Positions 53,627 to 61,207 of a stretch of 64,000 nt of DNA are shown one piece after another. The notes beneath the pieces are model-generated. The model was given only the letters and a program-made list of their open reading frames with translations. It made no database searches and was not told the origin of the DNA. Position 1 is the stretch's first letter. Every line of letters begins with the position of its first letter. Where the stretch lies: positions 6,448,001 to 6,512,000 of the forward strand of contig NZ_JADWYI010000001.1 of the NCBI RefSeq assembly GCF_016904885.1, given 5' to 3'. The translations under genes and the position numbers were made by a program. Origin of the DNA: Archangium primigenium (GTDB lineage Bacteria; Myxococcota; Myxococcia; Myxococcales; Myxococcaceae).

Positions 53627-54550
53627 ATGAATCGCAGAGACCTCTTGAAGAACGCGGCGCTCGCCACCGCCACGCTGCCGCTCGTGGAAGGCGCACGGGC
53701 CCACGCGGCCCCTCGCCCTCCGAGCAAGAACTTCGTGCTCGTGCACGGCGCCTGGCACCACTCCCTGCACTGGGCACGTGTGATCCAGCACCTCGTGGCG
53801 CTCGGCCACCGCGTGGACACCGTCGACCTGCCGGGTCATGGCCTCCACGCGCGCTTCCCCGCCTCGTACCTCACGGGAGACGCGGCCCAATTCGCGCGCG
53901 AGCCCTCGCCCCTGCGCAACATCCGGCTGGAGGAAGGCGCCCAGGCGGTGATCGACGTGCTCAAGGCGCCGCGCCCGGGTCCCCGGCCCATCCTGGTGGG
54001 CCACAGCATGGGGGGCACGATGCTGACGCAGGTCGGCGAGCAGGCCCCGGAGCTCATCGGCCGACTCGTGTACCTGAGCGCCTACTGCCCCCTCCAGCTC
54101 AAGTCGGCGAGCGCCTACGCCGCCCTGCCCGAGGCGAAGACCGGTTACGGCGAGACGCTCTTCATCGGGGACCCGGACGTGGTGGGCGTGTTCCGCATCA
54201 ACCCCCGAGGGGATGCCGCGTACCTCGAGGCGCTGCGCGCGGCGTACTACCAGGACGTGGAGCTGCCCGCGTTCCTGCCCTTCGCGCTCGCGCTCACCCC
54301 GGACCTGCCGAGCACGTTCTTCACGACCGAGGTGCACGCGACCCGCGAGCGCTGGGGCCGCATTCCCCGGACCTATCTGCGGTGCGCCCAGGACCGTGCC
54401 CTGGCGCCCGCGCTGCAGGATCTGATGATCCGCGAGGCGGATGCCTTCACGCCGGGCAACCGCTTCGAGCAGAAGACCCTGGAGACCAGCCACTCGCCGT
54501 TCGCGTCGCAGCCGGAGCAGCTCGCCCGGCTCCTGGCCGGGCTGCGGTGA
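53627..54550 (+). CDS. Tat-exported alpha/beta hydrolase (esterase-like)
   Basis: Hydrolase of 307 residues from an ATG at 53627. The leader MNRRDLLKNAALATATLPL has a twin-arginine motif, so export by Tat is likely. The core shows FVLVHGAWHHSLHW (oxyanion HG), nucleophile elbow GHSMGG, RCAQDRALAP with the acid and SHSPFASQPEQLA with the catalytic His. The sequence resembles EstC/hydroxynitrile-lyase-like esterases. It is co-transcribed with a MerR regulator; substrate unknown. Confidence 0.82.
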   Translation: MNRRDLLKNAALATATLPLVEGARAHAAPRPPSKNFVLVHGAWHHSLHWARVIQHLVALGHRVDTVDLPGHGLHARFPASYLTGDAAQFAREPSPLRNIRLEEGAQAVIDVLKAPRPGPRPILVGHSMGGTMLTQVGEQAPELIGRLVYLSAYCPLQLKSASAYAALPEAKTGYGETLFIGDPDVVGVFRINPRGDAAYLEALRAAYYQDVELPAFLPFALALTPDLPSTFFTTEVHATRERWGRIPRTYLRCAQDRALAPALQDLMIREADAFTPGNRFEQKTLETSHSPFASQPEQLARLLAGLR

Positions 54551-54559
54551 GACGCCCGC

Positions 54560-55186
54560 TCAATACACCAGACAGTCGAACCGCTCGATGACGGCCCGGA
54601 GTTCTTCCGGCGTGGTTTCAGCGAACTTCGCGATCGTGGGGGCGTGGAAGGTCAGGGCCGTGGTGCAGGCGGGATGGGTATGCAGGTCGTTCACGATGAT
54701 GCGGCCAAACAAGGCGGGCCATGGGGCTTCGCGCAACTTCGCCGCGTGGCCAATCGGATCCAGGAAGGTGAAGCAGGGCCACCGCGGGAAGCGCAGCGTC
54801 GCCGGATCACTCCCCATGATGCGGCAGCTGTCCATCTGGGCCTCGGAGAAGTCACAGTCCTTGATGGCACCGTGCTCCGCCCCCCCTCCATACTCGGGCC
54901 AGTGCCCGAAGTCGCACCCCGACAGGCGCCCCTTGAAACGGCACCCCTCGAGCGAGGCGAATACCCATTGCTGATGGTTCTTGAGTTGCTGCTTCACCTC
55001 GAAGGAGCAATCGATGAAGCGTGCCTGCTTGATGAGCAGGTTTCTCGCGGACACCTTCAGGATGACCGAGCACCTCTTGAGCGTCAGATCGGGGCCCAGA
55101 AAATAAAGCGAGTTCTTGTCGCTCAAATCCAGTCGCTCGTTCTCGAGCAACTTGCTCTTGAGGACAACATTTTCAAACCATGCCAT
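54560..55186 (-). CDS. Probable immunity protein of the Sit-like toxin cassette (pentapeptide-like N-terminus)
   Basis: Protein of 208 residues from an ATG at 55184-55186 with a GGAG site; a TTG at 55199-55201 is the only longer option. The N-terminal two thirds resemble loosely spaced pentapeptide-type units (CSFEVKQQL, GCRFKGRLSGCDFGH, DCDFSEAQMDSCRI). The C-terminal part is helical (TTPEELRAVIERFDCLVY). It lies 11 bases after the toxin-like gene, no signal peptide is seen, and cysteine content is high. Position suggests a cytoplasmic immunity protein; the function is inference from context. Confidence 0.6.
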   Translation of the reverse strand: MAWFENVVLKSKLLENERLDLSDKNSLYFLGPDLTLKRCSVILKVSARNLLIKQARFIDCSFEVKQQLKNHQQWVFASLEGCRFKGRLSGCDFGHWPEYGGGAEHGAIKDCDFSEAQMDSCRIMGSDPATLRFPRWPCFTFLDPIGHAAKLREAPWPALFGRIIVNDLHTHPACTTALTFHAPTIAKFAETTPEELRAVIERFDCLVY

Positions 55187-55197
55187 GGCCACTCCGC

Positions 55198-56760
55198 TCA
55201 AAAAATGATCATCCGGAAGAACTCGCGCGCCATGCGACGACCGTGTCGAGCCACATTGGACTCAGTTCCAGAGAGAAGCTCGTACTGATGGCCAGTCTTC
55301 AGGTCAATGATGTCGACGCCTCGGACATTGAACCGCCAACCTGGTTGAAGCTGATGTCTCACCGCTTCGTGGACGTAACGACCTCGGGCTTCCCGCTCCA
55401 ATAGCCGCGCCAGCCAATACTTCCCCTGATCCACGGCCTTCTTGATGGCGCTCCTCTCCGCGACCGAGAGCCCGTCAGGACCCCATTCCTTCGCCGCCCG
55501 GGTCACGGCCTCCTGCAACACATCTCCCGCCTTGTCTTCCGTGGGAATGTCCGCGAGGGATTTGCCCCGGGGCAGGTGCCAACGCTGCCCGTTGGCGAGT
55601 TCCACCTGCCGGTTGCCCGCCCGGTGACGGATGACCGTGGTCGCACCTCTGCCGCTGGGTGCGTGGCCCCCACTCCCCCTGCTCTTGAGCAGCACCACCG
55701 CCGTGGGGCCCTGGGGGGACATCGCCATGGCCTCCACGGCCGCCACCGCCACCGCGAGGGACTCCTGTTTCCCCTCCACCGTCTCCAGGACCGCCGCCCC
55801 ACCCTGTGCCTTCCACTGGGCGCCCGCCAGGCGGTAGCCCGGAAGCGATCGCACCCTCGCCGCGAGCTCCCCCGCGGTGCGTCCCGAGAGCGTAGCCACC
55901 GCCAGGATCATCGCCCGGGCGGCGTCCTCCCCCAGTACGGCCCCGAATGCTCCGCCCGCCGCGCGCAGGTCCTCGAAGGTGCTCGCGTCATGCGCGGACC
56001 GGGTGAGCCGCGCCCAGCCATCCATGAGGCTCCACACCGTGTCCACGCCCAACCATCCCACGAGCAGCACCGTGAGCGTGGCCGCCACGGCCTTCAAGGT
56101 CGGCTCGGGCACCGCCCACATCGCGCAGTACACGGCCGCCGTCCACACCACCAGGGACACCAACGCCCGCGCATCCAGCACCTCGCGCGTCAGGGCCTCG
56201 CGCGTTTCATCGAGCACGGAGCCCAGGGCCAGCGCCAGGGCGAGCGTCCTCCGGTCATCCGCGCGCAGGTAGGGACCGTCGTCCAGCAGGCCCAGGCAAT
56301 CGCCTCCCCCTTGGTGCTCGCACCACCGCAGGTAACCGGTGCGCAGGGACTCCTCCGCCTCGGGGGTGAGCGGCACGGGCCCCGTCTGGCGCAGGGGCAC
56401 GAAGGTGTGGGTCCGGTCGCCGTCCGCTTCCAGCAACCACTCCCCCGCCATCCCGACGGTCTCCACCTCGTCGGGCGAGGAGGGCTCGGTCTTCAGCCGG
56501 TCGTGCGCGGCCAGCCGAGGCGATCCGTCTGCCCGCATGTCTCGGACGAGGCCCCGGAGGGCGTGCTGGAACGCGGCGCGCTCGATCGACACGGGCCGGG
56601 TCGCGACGGCGTCCGGCTCCAGGAGCACCCCGGCGGCGTCATGAATCGGTCTGTCCCCGAGCGGCGCGGTGCGCGGCACCGTCGCGCACGCGACCTGGAG
56701 GGACAAGACGAGCAGCCACGCGCTCCCCGCCAGGCGGGGGCCCACGGCACGGGTGGACAC
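55198..56760 (-). CDS. Sit-like polymorphic toxin lipoprotein
   Basis: Protein of 520 residues from a GTG at 56758-56760 with a GGAGGA site. A lipoprotein-type signal (LLVLSLQVACATVPR; Cys about 25, lipobox not perfect at -3) places it in the outer membrane. The middle has two hydrophobic segments (about 195-245). The C-terminal 140 residues look like a separate polymorphic effector domain ending VDIIDLKTGHQYELLSGTES followed by RHGRRMAREFFRM, compatible with a nuclease-type toxin. Architecture and context match SitA-type toxins of Myxococcus, which are exchanged between kin by outer-membrane exchange; the Sit assignment is inference. The following gene is a plausible immunity partner. Confidence 0.68.
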   Translation of the reverse strand: MSTRAVGPRLAGSAWLLVLSLQVACATVPRTAPLGDRPIHDAAGVLLEPDAVATRPVSIERAAFQHALRGLVRDMRADGSPRLAAHDRLKTEPSSPDEVETVGMAGEWLLEADGDRTHTFVPLRQTGPVPLTPEAEESLRTGYLRWCEHQGGGDCLGLLDDGPYLRADDRRTLALALALGSVLDETREALTREVLDARALVSLVVWTAAVYCAMWAVPEPTLKAVAATLTVLLVGWLGVDTVWSLMDGWARLTRSAHDASTFEDLRAAGGAFGAVLGEDAARAMILAVATLSGRTAGELAARVRSLPGYRLAGAQWKAQGGAAVLETVEGKQESLAVAVAAVEAMAMSPQGPTAVVLLKSRGSGGHAPSGRGATTVIRHRAGNRQVELANGQRWHLPRGKSLADIPTEDKAGDVLQEAVTRAAKEWGPDGLSVAERSAIKKAVDQGKYWLARLLEREARGRYVHEAVRHQLQPGWRFNVRGVDIIDLKTGHQYELLSGTESNVARHGRRMAREFFRMIIF

Positions 56761-56815
56761 GGGCTTCCTCCAGCGACGAGGCGGCGAAGGAGCCGCCGCC
56801 GCGAGGAGGACCGTA

Positions 56816-57412
56816 TCAGAACGTGTACTTCACCCGGGGGAACAGGGCGAAGGTCGGGATGTTGGGCCCGATGAGGTAGCGCGCCAGCACGTCCGCGCCC
56901 ACGGTGAAGTGGTCCATCGGCGTGGCGTACTCCACCCCCAGGCCCACGCCCGCGTTGGGCGCCGTCACCGCGAGGCTCGGATCTCCCGAGCCCGTGGGCG
57001 CCGGGTCCAGGCGCGCCACACCCGCGGCCAGCTTGGGCACCAGGTAGAAGCGCGTGGCCAGCGGCACCCGGTAGCCCGCCGTCACGTTCGCCAGCGCCAC
57101 CGTGAAGTTCTCCGTGCGGCCACACAGTTGCGTGCCCGGCGCATAGCCCGCGAAGCAGTTGGCGGCGGAGGCCCCCAGGCCGAAGTGCAGCCCCAGGGTG
57201 AAGCGCTCGGTCACGTCCACACCCACGCCCAACTGCACGTACGTCTGCGCGTTGGAGTAGGCGTTCTCCCCGCCCAGCGTGAAGAACGCCCCGATGTCCG
57301 CCTCGGTGAAGAAGCCCCGGCGCACCTCCAGGGGAACGCCCTCGGGGGGCGTGGCCGACAGGGCGGCGGTGGGCAGCAGCGCGAGCACGGCGGTCAACAA
57401 CGGCTTGGTCAT
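56816..57412 (-). CDS. gltH: Adventurous gliding motility outer-membrane barrel GltH/CglE-like
   Basis: Outer-membrane protein of 198 residues with a signal peptide (about 1-19, ending ALSA). Mature sequence LEVRRGFFTEADIGAFFTLG is followed by eight-strand-like alternation and a terminal Phe (FPRVKYTF). Size, position after gltG and the FFTEAD start match the GltH/CglE protein of the myxobacterial gliding complex, which spans the outer membrane at focal adhesions. It follows an intrinsic terminator, so its level relative to the upstream genes may be tuned. Confidence 0.72.
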   Translation of the reverse strand: MTKPLLTAVLALLPTAALSATPPEGVPLEVRRGFFTEADIGAFFTLGGENAYSNAQTYVQLGVGVDVTERFTLGLHFGLGASAANCFAGYAPGTQLCGRTENFTVALANVTAGYRVPLATRFYLVPKLAAGVARLDPAPTGSGDPSLAVTAPNAGVGLGVEYATPMDHFTVGADVLARYLIGPNIPTFALFPRVKYTF

Positions 57413-57430
57413 CGCAACGAACCCTCTCCT

Positions 57431-57467
57431 AAAAAACCGCCCCCCTCCCGGACCGGGAGAGGGGCGG
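57431..57467 (-). terminator. Intrinsic terminator/attenuator between gltG and gltH
   Basis: On the minus strand a 15-base arm pair (57437-57451 and 57453-57467, CCGCCCC...CCCGG type) with one mismatch is followed by TTTTTT (57431-57436). It lies 38 bases after the gltG stop and immediately before the gltH ribosome site (GGAGAGGG), a position suited to partial termination. Confidence 0.75.
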
Positions 57468-57504
57468 ACTTCACCCGCGATACTCTAGGCAGCCAGCAAG
57501 GCCT

Positions 57505-59433
57505 CTACTCACCCGCCGGCGAGAACAACCAGGGATACGTCACCGCCACGACACCGCCGCCCTTGGGCTCGGGGAACTTCCAGCGGCGGATGCGCGAGAG
57601 CATGCAGGCCTCGGCCGCGGAGCTGTTGAGCGTGGTCTCCGTCACGTTCGCCTCGGCGACGCCGCCCGCCGGGTCGATGGTGAAGGCCACCGCCACCTTG
57701 CCCGCGAGGCTCGGATTCTTGTTCAGCTCCGTCTCGTAGCAGTACTTGATCTCGTTCTGGTGGCTGCGGATGATCTTCGCGATGACGTCCTTGTCGAGGC
57801 CGCCCACCACGGTGGTCTTGCCCGGGACGATCTTGGTGATGGTTTTTCCGCGGCCCGACAGGTCGATGCCGCCGCTGCCGCCCGTGCCCCGGCCGTCTCC
57901 CCGGGTGCCCAGGCCGCCCATGCCCAGCGCCGTGCCGCCGCCGCCCGCGCCCTTGCCGCGCGAGCCGAGGCCGCCCACACCCTGCGCGTCACCCATGCCC
58001 GCGCCGCTCTTGAGCCCGCCCAGCGCGCTGTTGATGCCGGTGCCCAGGCCGCCCGGACCGAACACGTCCGAGGCGCCGCCCTTGAGGCCCTTCATCGCGC
58101 CCAGGAGGCCCACCGAGCCCACCATCTTGCGGTCCTGCTCCTTCTTGCTCTTGTTGACGATGGCGGTGCCCGGCTTGGACGGCTCGGCCTCGGCCTTCTG
58201 GGCCTCCTCCTTGCCGAACTTGCCCTCCTCGCCCTTGGCCTTCTCGCCCTCCTCCGCGGTCTTCTTGAACCGCTTCATGTCGATGGGCTTCTGCGGCGCC
58301 ACGAGCAGCTTGGCCACGCGCTGCTGGCTCTGGAGGATGTCGTCCTGGGTGGGCACGTCCGAGCGGGGCGTGAACACCATGGCCGCCACGAAGGCGCCCG
58401 CGGCCAGCATCGTGATGCTCGCGATCTTCAGCCAGGTGAAGTCCGCGGCCGCCAGGCGGTTGACCTCCACCAGGGGCGAGGGCTTCACGTAGCGCACCAC
58501 GAACGCGAGGGTGCCGATGGACACCTCGGCGCGCTCGTGCAGGTCGAGCGTGTACACGTGCTCGGCCTGGGTGCCCGTGAGCCGGCCCTCGGCGCGCAGC
58601 GACTCCTTGGTGCGCACGTCCCCGTTGTGGGTGACGAACACCCCGGCCGAGGCCGGCACGCGCAGCTCGAACTTGCCGCCCTGGGCCACCGCCAGCACGT
58701 GCCGGGCGCCCACGTCGTCGGCGTACACGTGGAAGAAGTTCTTCTTGCCCTCGCCCACCGTCACCGGCACGCCGTCGGCGAAGTGCTGCACGCCCAGCAT
58801 CTGGTCACCCCAGAGCTGGCGCACCTGCAGCACGCGCTCCTCCTGGGTGGGCAGCGCCTCGGGCGGCAGGGGCTCCTGGATGTGGGCCGCCGCCGCGGGC
58901 CGCGGCACCTTGCCGGCCACCACCGGATGGGCCACCGCCGGACGGGCCGCCACGGGACGCGCCGGAGCCGCCGCCGGAGCGCGGTTGCGCATCCCCGGAG
59001 GCACGCCCGCCGCGGGCCCCACCGTCCGGGGCGGGCCCACGGGCTCGGCCACCCGCGTGGGCGGGTGCAGCACCGAGCCCTGGAGCGAGCCCTCGTTGAC
59101 CTGGGCGCCCGCGGCCGAGTGCTCGCCGAAGAGCACCTCCACCTGCGAGCCGCCCAGCCTCAGCACGTCTCCGGGCTCGAGCCGCTTGGGGCCCACCACC
59201 CGCTGGCCGCCCACCTGCGTGCCCGCCTCGCTGCCCAGGTCGATGGCCGTCACCGCGCCACCGTCCACCTTGAGCATCACGTGAAGGTTGGACACACCCG
59301 GGTCCAAGATCTTCACCGCCGCCTGCGCCCCCGAACCGACGATGACGCTCTCGGCATCCGACACGGCTTCGTGCACGGTGCCGTCCGGACCGGTGATTCG
59401 CAGCGTCAAACCGTTCCTCTTCCCCGCCGCCAT
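57505..59433 (-). CDS. gltG: Gliding motility protein GltG (FHA and TonB/AgmX C-terminal domains)
   Basis: Inner-membrane protein of 642 residues. Residues 10-100 form an FHA domain with the VSNLHVML phosphothreonine-binding region. A second FHA-like or beta-rich region spans about 190-315, then one membrane span (about 332-352). A Lys/Glu-rich periplasmic stretch and a long Gly-rich region lead to the C-terminal AgmX/PglI-type TonB-like domain (DVIAKIIRSHQNEIKYCYET; ACMLSRIRRWKFPEPKGG). This is the architecture of GltG, which links the cytoplasmic motor platform to periplasmic Glt proteins. Confidence 0.85.
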   Translation of the reverse strand: MAAGKRNGLTLRITGPDGTVHEAVSDAESVIVGSGAQAAVKILDPGVSNLHVMLKVDGGAVTAIDLGSEAGTQVGGQRVVGPKRLEPGDVLRLGGSQVEVLFGEHSAAGAQVNEGSLQGSVLHPPTRVAEPVGPPRTVGPAAGVPPGMRNRAPAAAPARPVAARPAVAHPVVAGKVPRPAAAAHIQEPLPPEALPTQEERVLQVRQLWGDQMLGVQHFADGVPVTVGEGKKNFFHVYADDVGARHVLAVAQGGKFELRVPASAGVFVTHNGDVRTKESLRAEGRLTGTQAEHVYTLDLHERAEVSIGTLAFVVRYVKPSPLVEVNRLAAADFTWLKIASITMLAAGAFVAAMVFTPRSDVPTQDDILQSQQRVAKLLVAPQKPIDMKRFKKTAEEGEKAKGEEGKFGKEEAQKAEAEPSKPGTAIVNKSKKEQDRKMVGSVGLLGAMKGLKGGASDVFGPGGLGTGINSALGGLKSGAGMGDAQGVGGLGSRGKGAGGGGTALGMGGLGTRGDGRGTGGSGGIDLSGRGKTITKIVPGKTTVVGGLDKDVIAKIIRSHQNEIKYCYETELNKNPSLAGKVAVAFTIDPAGGVAEANVTETTLNSSAAEACMLSRIRRWKFPEPKGGGVVAVTYPWLFSPAGE

Positions 59434-59479
59434 AACTCCCTCCTCGCCCTTCCGTCCCCGGTGAACCAGTTGCCGCCCG

Positions 59480-59746
59480 CTAGAGGTTGTCGACTGACTT
59501 TTGAAGCTCCGGATTGAAGTTGTCCCGGACGCGGATGAGGCTCTGGAAATCTGTCTTCTTGCGGTTGAGCACGTACGAGCCCTCGGGCTTCGTCAGCTCG
59601 CCTTCCACCGCCATGTCGGTGAAGTCGATGGTCGTCTTCTTGCGGACCACCACCTTGTCCTCCTCTTGGATGACCTTCACCTGGTCCTGCTGCGCGAGCG
59701 CCGGTACCGCCAGCGTCATCGTCACCGCCATCATCAGTCGTCTCAT
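59480..59746 (-). CDS. gltF: Small periplasmic gliding protein GltF/CglF-like
   Basis: Exported protein of 88 residues from an ATG at 59744-59746 with a GAGGAG site. A signal peptide (MRRLMMAVTMTLAVPALAQ) precedes a short mature domain with VVVRKKTTIDFTDMAVEGEL and YVLNRKKTDFQSLIRVRDNF. Size and position between the TPR lipoprotein and gltG fit CglF/GltF of the gliding complex. Confidence 0.75.
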   Translation of the reverse strand: MRRLMMAVTMTLAVPALAQQDQVKVIQEEDKVVVRKKTTIDFTDMAVEGELTKPEGSYVLNRKKTDFQSLIRVRDNFNPELQKSVDNL

Positions 59747-59858
59747 CCGCGGTCTCCTCGCAGGCACCCCAACCGCTCTTGCATGCCTCGATCCAACGTC
59801 GCGGAGCCGTGGAACTCCGCGAAACTGCTTGGGAAAATAGATCCACCCGGCTGGCGAT

Positions 59859-59895
59859 CCACCCCCCGGGGGAAAAAACTTCTCCCCGGGGGTGG
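59859..59895 (-). other. Strong hairpin after the gltE stop
   Basis: CCACCCCCGGGG and CCCCGGGGGGTGG pair around an 11-base loop containing TTTTTT, a few bases after the gltE stop in a 153-base gap before gltF. No U-tract follows the stem, so it may stabilise or partly terminate the gltD-gltE message. Confidence 0.4.
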
Positions 59896-59899
59896 AAGG

Positions 59900-61207
59900 T
59901 TATTCGGCCGGGGTGGGCGCGGGCTCGGCCGGGGACTCGGCCGGAGCCGCGTCCGGGAGCGCCCCGCTGCCGCCGACCGCGGCCGGAGCCGCCGCCGCGC
60001 TCTTGCGCAGGGCGGCCAGGCCCTGGAGCTTCGAGTCGATGAGCTGCTTGTCCTGGGCGCTGGTGCTCGCCGAGGCCTTGCAGCGCTGCAGGAAGCCCTC
60101 GGCCTTGTCCCAGCCGGCGCGCTCGACGGCGTAGGCCCAGCCCGCGCCGCACACGGCCTCGGAGGACTCGGCGCGCAGGGCGAGCACCTTCTCGAAGGCG
60201 GCGCCCGCGGCGAGCCCCTTCTGGGGATCCCTCCCCTTCTGTCCGTCCAGGGCCCAGGCGTAGGACAGCCACGCGGAGGACGAGCCGGGCTCGAGCTCCA
60301 CCGCCTTGGCGAAGGCGCGCTCGGCGCCCGCGTAGTCGCGCCAGGCGAGCGCGAGCGCGCCCAGGTTCACGTGGCCCGGGGCGAAGCGCTCGTCGAGCGC
60401 CACGGCCTTCTGGAACTGGGCGAGCGCGCGCGGGCGCTGCTCCAGCTTGAGGTAGACCATGCCCAGGTCGTTGTGGACGCCGGGATCCTTGTCCGCGAGC
60501 TTGCGCGCCTGGAGCAGCACCGTCTCGGCGAGCCGGTAGCGGCCCTGGGCGAGCGCGGCGAGCCCCAGGTTCTTGAAGGCCTCGGCGTCCTCCGGGTGGC
60601 GCGCCAGCACGCGGCGGGCGCTCGACTCGGCCTGGGCGGGCTTGCCCGCGAGCCGGTACGCGGTGGACAGGTTGTTGAGCAGCGCCGGCTCGAACTCGTT
60701 GCCGGGCGTCTTGAGCCCCGTCTCGTAGAGGGAGATGGCGTCCGGGTACTTCTCCTGCTGCCGGTAGAGCCGGCCCAGGTTGAGCAGCATGGACACGTGG
60801 CCGGGCTCCAGGAAGCGCACCTTCTCGTAGGCGGCCACGGCGTCGTCGACGCGGCCCTGGCGCTCGGCGATGAGGCCCAGGTTGAACTGGGCGTTGAGGC
60901 TCTGGGGCGCGAGCTTGAGCACCTTCTCGAAGCCCGCGCGCGCCCCGTCGTAGTCTCCCGCGTCGAAGGCGGCCACGGCCTCGGTGAACACGGCCTGGGC
61001 CGGGTGCGGCTTGTCGGGCGTGCGCTCGGGCGACTTCGCGGCCTCGGCGGCGGCCTCGGCCGCGGGGGCCTCGGCCACCGGCGTGGGGTGGCTCTCGGTG
61101 GCCACGGGCACCGGCCGCACCTGGGCGGTGGTGGCGCACGCGGCCAGGCTCAGCGCGGCGGCGGACAGGGCGAGGCGGATGGCGGGATGCAGGATGGAAG
61201 TCTTCAC
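59900..61207 (-). CDS. gltE: TPR lipoprotein GltE/AglT of the gliding complex
   Basis: Outer-membrane lipoprotein of 435 residues from a GTG at 61205-61207 that overlaps the gltD stop (GTGA). The signal ends in the lipobox LAAC. At least eight TPR units follow from about residue 75 (for example AQFNLGLIAERQGRVDDAVA, LLNLGRLYRQQEKYPDAISL, GVHNDLGMVYLKLEQRPRAL). The tail is Ala/Pro-rich. Gene order and architecture match AglT/GltE, which assembles the periplasmic part of the motility machinery. Confidence 0.8.
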   Translation of the reverse strand: MKTSILHPAIRLALSAAALSLAACATTAQVRPVPVATESHPTPVAEAPAAEAAAEAAKSPERTPDKPHPAQAVFTEAVAAFDAGDYDGARAGFEKVLKLAPQSLNAQFNLGLIAERQGRVDDAVAAYEKVRFLEPGHVSMLLNLGRLYRQQEKYPDAISLYETGLKTPGNEFEPALLNNLSTAYRLAGKPAQAESSARRVLARHPEDAEAFKNLGLAALAQGRYRLAETVLLQARKLADKDPGVHNDLGMVYLKLEQRPRALAQFQKAVALDERFAPGHVNLGALALAWRDYAGAERAFAKAVELEPGSSSAWLSYAWALDGQKGRDPQKGLAAGAAFEKVLALRAESSEAVCGAGWAYAVERAGWDKAEGFLQRCKASASTSAQDKQLIDSKLQGLAALRKSAAAAPAAVGGSGALPDAAPAESPAEPAPTPAE

